5,748 nt of DNA from Kiritimatiellia bacterium (GTDB lineage Bacteria; Verrucomicrobiota; Kiritimatiellia; RFP12; UBA1067): contig JAFRNO010000179.1 in the NCBI GenBank assembly GCA_017430155.1, positions 1-5,748 on the forward strand, given 5' to 3'. Within the stretch, counting starts at the first letter, position 1. Every line of letters begins with the position of its first letter. The notes under the pieces were generated by a model. It had not been told where the DNA came from, ran no database searches, and was given only the letters and a program-made list of their open reading frames with translations. The position numbers and the translations under genes are program-made. This document shows positions 1 through 5,280 of this stretch, in pieces.

Positions 1-89
1 AAATCCGCGCGGGGGCCCCAGCTTCCCACGAGGAAGCCGAGCAGGCACGCGAACGGCAGGAGATAAAAGGCTAGATATTTCTTTCCCAT
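1..89 (-). CDS. Start of an exported or membrane-anchored protein (partial)
   Basis: Only the first 29 codons are in the window; the gene runs off the left edge. The protein begins MGKKYLAFYLLPFACLLG and continues FLVGSWGPRAD. This is a Lys-Lys start followed by about 20 hydrophobic residues, so it is either a signal peptide or an N-terminal membrane anchor. Cys15 lies within the hydrophobic stretch, but the preceding residues (L-P-F-A) are not a good lipobox. The ATG is chosen because AAGGAG lies 6 bases upstream (96-101). The gene starts 28 bases after the stop of the large secreted protein on the same strand, with no visible terminator between them, so the two are probably co-transcribed. 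Family and function cannot be told from this fragment. Confidence 0.72.
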   Translation of the reverse strand, partial: MGKKYLAFYLLPFACLLGFLVGSWGPRAD

Positions 90-95
90 GCAGGA

Positions 96-101
96 CTCCT
101 T
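96..101 (-). promoter_or_regulatory. Ribosome binding site of the partial left-edge gene
   Basis: Read on the minus strand this is AAGGAG, 6 bases before the ATG at 89. It is the main evidence that the truncated frame at the left edge is a real gene. It sits in the 28-base gap after the upstream stop codon. Confidence 0.7.
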
Positions 102-117
102 GCGTATTGCAGACACT

Positions 118-2817
118 TCATTTCTCAAGGGTGAGAAGGATGGGCTTCGCGCTCGGCTGGAGCGTGACGGACATCACGTTGCCGAAGAACCTGAACGGCA
201 CCGCCGCGCCGTCCGCCTTGACGGCGGAGGGCTTCTGCACGCGAGAGAAGAACACCTTGTACGGCGCCTTCGGCCATGCGGCGACTTCCACGCGCGCAAG
301 CTCGCCCGCCTGCGGCGCCTGCGCCGTCGCGCGTCCCGGCACGTGGAGAAGCGTCTTGCCGCGGGCGCGGATGACGCGGTAGTACGGCAGGCCGATGAAG
401 TTGCTCACGTTCTCCTGCACGGTGCCCGGGTTGATCGGCGGGTTGTTGCGTATCTGCGTGACGAGCTGGAAGGAGTCCGGCAGGAGGCCCACCTTCTCGC
501 CGTCGCTCGGGAGGTAGCTCTGGTCCACGCCGCTCGCGGTGATGCCCTTGGCGAGATGACGCCAGAGCGCGGCCTTCTCGGCGTCCGTCTCGATTTCCGC
601 CAAATCGGCGAGGGCAGCGGAATAGACGAGCCCGCACCACTGGACGGGCAGACCGATCCAGTTGGGAGCCGCCCAGTTCGTCGCGCCCATGACGCCGATC
701 GTGGCGTAGCGTCCCACGGGGTTCGGCGCGTCCGTGGGCGGGTCGACGAAGTAGATCATCGTCATGCCGGTGTACGCCCAGTAGCGCGCCCGCTCCAGAT
801 AGCGCGGATTGCCCGAAAGCAGGTAGCCCCTCACATAGCAGTTGACGATGTTGCCCGACGCGAGGATGTCCGGCGTGTGGAGCGGCATCTCCCACGGCTG
901 CGCGCCGCGCGGCACGTCGTTGCCGTAGATTTCGGTGAACTTGTCGAGGACGGCCAGCGTCTCGGCGATCAGCCCTTCGTCGCCCGTCCAGAGCGCGCCG
1001 GAGAGCATGCCGGAGACGGCCATCGCCGTGTAGCCGTTGCAGTGGTCGGCGCCGAGCGTCTCGCCGTAGTCGGGCTTCTTGTCATTCGGCTTGCGCCAGA
1101 TGCGCTTGCCGCTCGCGAGCTGGCGCGCGATGCCCTTGGACTGGCCGCCTGCGGCGATGGCGTAGGCGATCGGGTCGCCGAACACGAGCGGCGCAGCCGG
1201 ACGGTGGACGTGCGACACGCTGCCGCCCCAGCCCTTCCGCACGCCGGAATTCTCGGGAAGCGCGGCGATCATCTCGTTCGCCGCCTTTGTCAGGCGGGCG
1301 GCGGCCGCGGCGTCGGGCGTGGCGGACGCGAGCCAGAGCATAAGCGCCGGCACGTCCGAGACGGGGTTCGGACGCCACCGTTCGCCAAGGGCGTGGCGGC
1401 AGCCGCTCGCCCCTTCGCGGATGCCGGAGTCAAGCCAGCCGCGCGCGAGCACGTCGCAGCTCTTGGCCGCCTCGAGCGCGGGCGTGGGCGACAGCTTCGC
1501 GAGCGGGTAGCGCGCCTTCAGCGCGTCAGTCACGTCGCCGCCCGCGCCCGTCGAGAGCGTGGTCTCGACCGCGCCGGAGGTAAAGGGCACGGCGGCGAAG
1601 AGGCGCGTGTCGCTCTCGCGCCGCGCCGCGCCGACGCCGGGCGCCCAGAGCGCGAAGAGGTGTCCGCCCGACTTGAACTGGCGGTCGGGCGTGTCGAAGA
1701 CGGGCGCGAACGGCCACTCGGCGCAGTTGGGATTCGTCCACTCGAGCGCGAACCAGCTGGACGCGTCGGCGAGCGCCATCATCGGGTAGCAGAACTTGTG
1801 CGCGGCGGGGATGAGGCGGTTCGCCTGCGGTCCGCGCAGTTCCTTCTCGTTGGACGACGGCTCGTCGGCGAGGTACTCGATGCCGGGCAGGAGCGCCTGC
1901 GTCTTGTGTCCGTTCGAGGCTCGGTCAACGAAAAGTGTCATGTAGGGAATGTGGTAGACCTCCGCCGGGCGGTCGACCGCGACGTCGGTACGCACGTTCA
2001 GTGTCGAGCCGGCGGCGGTAAACGTGCGCGACCACGTCCACGTGCGGCCAGAGGCGTCCTGCATGGCAAATGCCGCGGTGATCGTCGAGTCCTTGATTCG
2101 TATCTTGCCGGTTGCGCGGTTCCAGTCAAGCGTTTCGGGCTTGCCGTCCAGTCCCTTGATGACGAACGGCTCGTTCGGATAGCCCTCCGCCCACGTCTTG
2201 CCGTTGGCCAGGAAGGCGAACGCGCCCATGCGTGAACCGTGGCGCAGTTCCCAGCCTTCCCCCTTCAGGACGAGCGATTCACGCGGTAACGCCAGTGGCG
2301 GCGGCGCGGAGAAGTTCGGCGTCCATTCGGCCGTCACGTACGAGGCGCGCAGGTGGCGGTACTCGACGGTGGTGAACGTGGCGCTCTTGCCGGGCGGGTC
2401 GATGCGCAGGGCCAGCGCCCCCGGGCCGATGAACCCGACGGGAAGTTCGGCGGCGAACGTGGAGCACGGCGCGGGGCCGACGGGCATGAGGCGCGTCGAC
2501 TCCAGCTCGTTGAAGTGGCCTTTCTGCGGATGCCAGAAGATCTGGAACGAGTGCGGATCGGCGATGGGGGCCGTCTCCAGCTCGATGCGGAGATACGCGG
2601 CGCCGGGCGGGGGCGACGGCATCGCGTAGGTGGCGTGCGCGACGCACCAGGGGTCTCCGTCCGTCACGTCGAACGCGTAGCCGGTCGCGGTCTGCCGGGC
2701 GTTCGCCACGTGGTTGTGCGCCCGCCAGGGATGTCCGGCGCGCGAGAAGTCGACCAGCTCGTGCGCCAGCGCGGCGCCCGCCGCCAGCGCGGCAATGACC
2801 AAAAACGCTCTTTTCAT
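118..2817 (-). CDS. Large secreted protein, probable glycan-active enzyme of uncertain family
   Basis: This gene encodes 899 residues. Residues 1-18 (MKRAFLVIAALAAGAALA) form a clear signal peptide with an A-L-A cleavage site before HELVDF, so the protein acts outside the cytoplasm. Residues about 20-165 look like a beta-sandwich module, with alternating hydrophobic strands and a pattern like LRIELET...FQIFWHP...LRIDPPG that resembles carbohydrate-binding-type domains. Residues about 180-430 are again beta-rich. Residues about 440-820 look helical, like an alpha/alpha-toroid, and hold the most enzyme-like stretches: GADHCNGYTAMA (589-600), QPWEMPLHTPDILASGN (640-656) and GATNWAAPNWIGLPVQW (711-727). 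Residues about 835-899 are a short beta tail. This order resembles polysaccharide lyases and some glycoside hydrolases, but I cannot assign a family or catalytic residues, so the function is inference. The start is Met at 2817 because it gives the signal peptide and has AGAGGA 6 bases upstream. An upstream in-frame start at 3036 would give a 972-residue version but crosses the promoter and lies antisense to a pilin gene. Confidence 0.85.
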   Translation of the reverse strand: MKRAFLVIAALAAGAALAHELVDFSRAGHPWRAHNHVANARQTATGYAFDVTDGDPWCVAHATYAMPSPPPGAAYLRIELETAPIADPHSFQIFWHPQKGHFNELESTRLMPVGPAPCSTFAAELPVGFIGPGALALRIDPPGKSATFTTVEYRHLRASYVTAEWTPNFSAPPPLALPRESLVLKGEGWELRHGSRMGAFAFLANGKTWAEGYPNEPFVIKGLDGKPETLDWNRATGKIRIKDSTITAAFAMQDASGRTWTWSRTFTAAGSTLNVRTDVAVDRPAEVYHIPYMTLFVDRASNGHKTQALLPGIEYLADEPSSNEKELRGPQANRLIPAAHKFCYPMMALADASSWFALEWTNPNCAEWPFAPVFDTPDRQFKSGGHLFALWAPGVGAARRESDTRLFAAVPFTSGAVETTLSTGAGGDVTDALKARYPLAKLSPTPALEAAKSCDVLARGWLDSGIREGASGCRHALGERWRPNPVSDVPALMLWLASATPDAAAAARLTKAANEMIAALPENSGVRKGWGGSVSHVHRPAAPLVFGDPIAYAIAAGGQSKGIARQLASGKRIWRKPNDKKPDYGETLGADHCNGYTAMAVSGMLSGALWTGDEGLIAETLAVLDKFTEIYGNDVPRGAQPWEMPLHTPDILASGNIVNCYVRGYLLSGNPRYLERARYWAYTGMTMIYFVDPPTDAPNPVGRYATIGVMGATNWAAPNWIGLPVQWCGLVYSAALADLAEIETDAEKAALWRHLAKGITASGVDQSYLPSDGEKVGLLPDSFQLVTQIRNNPPINPGTVQENVSNFIGLPYYRVIRARGKTLLHVPGRATAQAPQAGELARVEVAAWPKAPYKVFFSRVQKPSAVKADGAAVPFRFFGNVMSVTLQPSAKPILLTLEK

Positions 2818-2823
2818 GTCTGT

Positions 2824-2829
2824 TCCTCT
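2824..2829 (-). promoter_or_regulatory. Ribosome binding site that fixes the start of the large secreted protein
   Basis: On the minus strand this reads AGAGGA (within GAGAGGAA), 6 bases before the ATG at 2817. It supports the 899-residue form that begins with a signal peptide over the 73-residue-longer form. Confidence 0.7.
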
Positions 2830-2853
2830 CAGTGCCTTTTTTCGTGTCGCACG

Positions 2854-2862
2854 ATTATAGCA
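2854..2862 (-). promoter_or_regulatory. Extended -10 promoter for the leftward gene
   Basis: On the minus strand this is TGCTATAAT, a perfect sigma-70 -10 hexamer with the TGn extension. No convincing -35 is seen at the usual distance, as is common for extended -10 promoters. Transcription would begin around 2846-2848, giving a leader of roughly 30 bases that contains the Shine-Dalgarno of the secreted protein gene. Confidence 0.65.
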
Positions 2863-2889
2863 TATTCCGCGCCCGCAGTGCGTGTTTTG

Positions 2890-2898
2890 TGCTATACT
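2890..2898 (+). promoter_or_regulatory. Extended -10 promoter for the pilin operon
   Basis: The sequence is TGCTATACT, one base from the ideal extended -10. The position where a -35 would sit (about 2870-2875) is GC-rich and does not match. Transcription would start near 2904-2906, only about 3-5 bases before the ATG at 2909, so the first pilin mRNA may be essentially leaderless. The element faces away from the matching element at 2854-2862, with 27 bases between them. Confidence 0.6.
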
Positions 2899-2908
2899 AT
2901 TTGCGCAC

Positions 2909-3067
2909 ATGGCCACACGCGCGAACAAAGCCGGGCAGACGATGGTCGAATACATCATCGTGTTCGTCATCCTGCTGGGCGTCGTGGGCGCCCTGACATG
3001 GTTCGTCAGGGCGGCGAAGTCGTCCGCGGCGCGCACGACGACGCTGGTGACGTGTGACTATCCTTAA
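2909..3067 (+). CDS. Flp-like type IVb pilin, short (52 aa)
   Basis: This small protein has the architecture of a Flp-type pilin. A basic leader MATRANKAG ends in Gly9 and is followed by Q10-TMVEY, so the predicted prepilin peptidase cut is G9|Q10. Glu14 and Tyr15 fall at mature positions +5 and +6, the signature of Flp pilins. A hydrophobic helix (about residues 15-33) follows, then a short tail RAAKSSAARTTTLVTCDYP with one Cys at 49. The mature form would be 43 residues. I chose ATG 2909 over the in-frame GTG at 2882, because the GTG lies upstream of and through the predicted -10 element and would give a hydrophobic extension ahead of the leader. There is no Shine-Dalgarno before 2909. It is the first gene of the rightward operon, 13 bases before the next pilin. 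It could be the major pilin, a minor one, or a regulatory or initiating subunit. Confidence 0.8.
   Translation: MATRANKAGQTMVEYIIVFVILLGVVGALTWFVRAAKSSAARTTTLVTCDYP
2933..2959 (+). repeat. Pilin-core repeat, copy 1 (Gly-Gln cleavage site and helix start)
   Basis: Nine codons from Gly9 to Ile17 of the first pilin match those of the second pilin (3105-3131) at 25 of 27 bases. Both differences are at third codon positions, of Gly9 and Val13. The flanking codons diverge, which suggests an old tandem duplication under strong selection on the processing site, or gene conversion. Confidence 0.6.
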
Positions 3068-3068
3068 C

Positions 3069-3074
3069 AGGAGG
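3069..3074 (+). promoter_or_regulatory. Strong ribosome binding site of the second pilin
   Basis: AGGAGG lies 6 bases before the ATG at 3081. It is a full consensus Shine-Dalgarno, whereas the first pilin gene has none. It fixes the start at 3081 rather than the in-frame GTG at 3054, which overlaps the preceding gene. The strength of the site fits a highly expressed major subunit. Confidence 0.8.
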
Positions 3075-3080
3075 CAAAAG

Positions 3081-3302
3081 ATGAAGGCACGCAAGAGCAA
3101 AAAAGGCCAGACGATGGTGGAATACATCATCATCGTGGCGTTGATCGCGATTTCGCTGATCGCGGTGTTCATGTACTTCGGCCGCGCGACCGGCAAGAAG
3201 GTCGCGGGCGCGGCCGCGGCCATCTCCGAGGAGGAGGGCGGCAAGGCCAAGAGCGCCGTCGAGGACATCGACGAGAACACGATCAAGAAACTCGGCGAAT
3301 GA
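3081..3302 (+). CDS. Flp-like type IVb pilin, likely major subunit (73 aa)
   Basis: The leader MKARKSKKG is very basic and ends in Gly9. The predicted cut is G9|Q10, followed by TMVEYIII with Glu14 and Tyr15 at mature +5 and +6. Residues about 16-33 form the membrane/assembly helix. The tail (34-73) is charged, with an Ala-rich stretch, then SEEEGGKAKSAVEDIDENT and a Lys-rich end. It has no Cys. The mature length of 64 residues is typical of Flp major pilins. Prepilin peptidase would process it, after which it would assemble into a pilus at the cell envelope. It has the best ribosome binding site in the operon, so it is the best candidate for the major pilin. Its stop overlaps the start of the next gene (ATGA at 3299-3302). 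The family is confident; the role as major subunit is inferred from length, lack of Cys and the ribosome site. Confidence 0.9.
   Translation: MKARKSKKGQTMVEYIIIVALIAISLIAVFMYFGRATGKKVAGAAAAISEEEGGKAKSAVEDIDENTIKKLGE
3105..3131 (+). repeat. Pilin-core repeat, copy 2
   Basis: Gly9 to Ile17 of the second pilin; the partner of 2933-2959, with 25 of 27 bases identical. The two genes share little outside this core and the general basic-leader plan. Confidence 0.6.
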
Positions 3303-3850
3303 CGGCGGCGCCGGCGCATATCCGCGCCGACGCCCGCACGCGATCCGGTCGGCGGGAGGGACAGGCGATGGTCGAGACGGTCATCGTCATGTTCTTCCTT
3401 TGTCTCGCCTTCTTCTGCGTGTACGAATACGCGAACCTCCTCACCGCGCACACGGTGGTGAACTACGCCGCGGCCCGGGCCGCCCGCGCGCGCACTGTGG
3501 GGTTCAACGACTTCATGGTCACGCAGACCGTGCGGGTGGCGACCGCGAGCGTGGCCGGCGAATGCCGTTCGCAGGACGGCAAGGGCGACGACCTCTCCAC
3601 CGGAACGCTCGTGAGCCGCATGGGCAGCTACCTCGAAGCCGAGAACGAGGGCGACACGAGGGGCATCCTCGACTTCGACCTGTGGGACTCCGACAAGCTG
3701 GGGTGGTCGGCCGACGAGCCCGGCGGCGAGAACGCCGAGCTCACCATCCACGTCTGGCAGCGCCGTCCCCTCTACGACGGCGAAGAAGACCTCCGCGAAG
3801 TCCGCGGAGAGGCCGGCATCGAAAGCCACTATCCGCTCTACCTGCAATGA
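3299..3850 (+). CDS. TadE-like pseudopilin (183 aa)
   Basis: This is probably a minor pilin of the Tad type. A 21-residue basic leader ends RREG21 and is followed by Q22-AMVETVIV, with Glu26 at mature +5. Residues about 27-47 form one hydrophobic helix. The following stretch, VVNYAAARAARARTVGF (53-69), resembles the Ala/Arg-rich segment that follows the helix in TadE proteins. The remainder is a soluble domain of about 110 residues rich in Asp, Glu and Gly, with Cys89. The start overlaps the previous stop as ATGA, and no good Shine-Dalgarno precedes it, so translation is probably coupled. There is no other ATG, GTG or TTG in frame between 3299 and the Met of the QAMVE motif, so the long leader is real unless translation begins inside the motif. 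Its stop overlaps the next start in the same ATGA way. In known Tad systems TadE-like proteins are processed pseudopilins needed for pilus assembly; that role is inferred here. Confidence 0.8.
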   Translation: MTAAPAHIRADARTRSGRREGQAMVETVIVMFFLCLAFFCVYEYANLLTAHTVVNYAAARAARARTVGFNDFMVTQTVRVATASVAGECRSQDGKGDDLSTGTLVSRMGSYLEAENEGDTRGILDFDLWDSDKLGWSADEPGGENAELTIHVWQRRPLYDGEEDLREVRGEAGIESHYPLYLQ

Positions 3851-5280
3851 CGGACCGCGCGCGGAAGAGCGGGCAGATCGTGCTCGTGCTGGCGTTCATG
3901 CTGCTGGGGCTCCTGCTCCTCGCGCTCGTGGGCGTGGACGCCTTTCTCGCCTCGCACCGCAAGAACCGCATCCAGAACGCCGGCGACGCGGCCGCGCTCG
4001 CGGCGGCTCGCTGGCAGGGCATCACGCTCAACGCCCTCGGCGCGCTCAACCTCGCGAAGATCGATGCGCTCTGCAAGGTCGGCGACCCGACGGCGAACCC
4101 GGCGGCGTGGGACGCCGCCACGAACATCTGCGAGCGCCTCACCGCCCTTCAGGAGCGCATCGCGTTCGCGGGACCTCTCAGGGGCTTCTACGCCGCCCAG
4201 CGCGCCGCGCAGAAGAACGGCCTTGACGAGCCGGACGACGGCATGGCCGCGCTCGTCGCCGAGGCGGCGTCCCGCGCGTCGATGCTGGAGGGCTCCGAGC
4301 TCTGGCCGGAGAAGGCGGAGGACTACGCCGACATGCTGCGGGGCGCGGCGCGCGACGGCGTCTTCGCGGGCGCGGACAACGCGCAGTTCTTCAACTTCGC
4401 CATCCAGGCGAATCACCCCCTCTACTCCAAGGCCTTCTACGAGGCCGTGGCAGGCGAGGACTGGTGCTGGTTCTACCTGCACGGCGGCATGAGCGACCTG
4501 CTCGCGAGCTTCTCCGGCTGGGGCGACATCCCCTTCGCCGGCGCCGGATCCCCGGAGAACCCGGAGTTCTTCGGCACCGGCGTCCGCACCGTGCGCGGGG
4601 CACTCGCCGACTTCAACCTCGACTGGACCGAGCCGCAGACGCGCGCCGCCGTGCGCGAGCTCGCCGACCGCAACGGCTGCCCGAACGTGAACGACTTCAC
4701 CCTTCAGCAGTGCGGCGTGGTCACGAACCGGCACCTCGCCTGGGTCGCCTACGGCCCCGGCTGGCACGCCTGGAACCGCATGCACAGGTCCGACGCCGCG
4801 CGCCTGCCGCTCGTCTCCGACGTGAAGGAGAAATACGACGTGCAGGGCGCGTTCGCCGCCGCGCGCGTCCGCCAGCTCCTCGAGCCCTTCACGCCCGGCG
4901 TGTCCCGCCGCGTCAACGTCTGGACCGCCGCCGCGAAGCCCTTCGGCGCCATCGAGGAACGCACCGTCACGTGGAACGGCGAGTTCCCGCTCGTGACGCC
5001 CGCGTTCACGGACGTGCGCCTCGTGATGCTCGGCGCCTTCGACGAGTCGAGCCTCAACATGGCCGACCGCGAGTGGGTGACGCACACGCGCGACCACATC
5101 CAGCCGCCTGGCTCGGTCGCGCACGCGAACGGCTGCCCCTACTGCGCGGTCTTGAAGAAATGGGAGGATCCCGCATTCCGCGCGGCAGGCGCGGCCTGGC
5201 TCGCGGAGAACGGGGCGGACCAGTGCCGCCGCCCGACCGGCGGCGGCGCGCCGGGAGGAGGTACGCGCTATGCGCACTGA
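3847..5280 (+). CDS. TadG-like pilus-associated protein (477 aa)
   Basis: The N-terminus is MTDRARKSGQ followed by a hydrophobic helix (about residues 11-33) and then HRKNRIQNAGDAAALAAARWQG (37-58). That matches the post-helix motif of TadG/TadE-F-G-like proteins (Leu/Ile-Gln-Asn-Ala-x-Asp-Ala-Ala-Ala-Leu-Ala). The rest, about 420 residues, is an extracytoplasmic domain I do not recognise, rich in Trp and aromatics. It has eight Cys: 76, 95, 207, 278, 289, 430, 433 and 460. Cys430-Pro-Tyr-Cys433 is a CxxC pair. The C-terminus is Gly-rich (PTGGGAPGGGTRYAH). Unlike its neighbours it keeps the Gly9-Gln10 pair but has Val, not Glu, at +5, so processing is doubtful. It starts at ATG 3847, overlapping the upstream stop as ATGA with no Shine-Dalgarno, so it is probably made by coupling. 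TadG-like proteins are membrane-anchored and associated with Tad pili; a tip, anchor or wall-binding role is inference. Confidence 0.82.
   Translation: MTDRARKSGQIVLVLAFMLLGLLLLALVGVDAFLASHRKNRIQNAGDAAALAAARWQGITLNALGALNLAKIDALCKVGDPTANPAAWDAATNICERLTALQERIAFAGPLRGFYAAQRAAQKNGLDEPDDGMAALVAEAASRASMLEGSELWPEKAEDYADMLRGAARDGVFAGADNAQFFNFAIQANHPLYSKAFYEAVAGEDWCWFYLHGGMSDLLASFSGWGDIPFAGAGSPENPEFFGTGVRTVRGALADFNLDWTEPQTRAAVRELADRNGCPNVNDFTLQQCGVVTNRHLAWVAYGPGWHAWNRMHRSDAARLPLVSDVKEKYDVQGAFAAARVRQLLEPFTPGVSRRVNVWTAAAKPFGAIEERTVTWNGEFPLVTPAFTDVRLVMLGAFDESSLNMADREWVTHTRDHIQPPGSVAHANGCPYCAVLKKWEDPAFRAAGAAWLAENGADQCRRPTGGGAPGGGTRYAH
5254..5261 (+). promoter_or_regulatory. Ribosome binding site of the 147-aa minor pilin
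   Basis: GGAGGAGG ends 8 bases before the ATG at 5270 and lies inside the 3' end of the TadG-like gene, where it encodes part of its Gly-rich tail. It fixes the start of the minor pilin and explains the 11-base overlap of the two genes. Confidence 0.75.

Noticed and set aside
90..117. Terminator between the secreted protein gene and the partial left-edge gene
   Set aside because: No GC-rich hairpin followed by a T run is seen in these 28 bases; the gap holds only the next ribosome site.
88..2235. A 715-codon open frame on the plus strand opposite the secreted protein gene
   Set aside because: The translation is Arg/Gly/Val/His-rich low-quality sequence typical of the antisense of a high-GC gene, with no ribosome site or domain. 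The minus strand has the signal peptide, ribosome site and promoter.
2882..2908. GTG start giving a 61-residue form of the first pilin
   Set aside because: The added codons overlap the predicted -10 element and put a hydrophobic stretch ahead of the basic leader, unlike every other pilin in the operon.
2818..3036. A 73-residue N-terminal extension of the secreted protein
   Set aside because: It would place the signal peptide internally, cross both promoter elements and run antisense to the first pilin. The ATG at 2817 has its own ribosome site.
3054..3080. GTG start giving an 82-residue form of the second pilin
   Set aside because: It overlaps the end of the first pilin gene and reads through the full AGGAGG ribosome site that serves the ATG at 3081.
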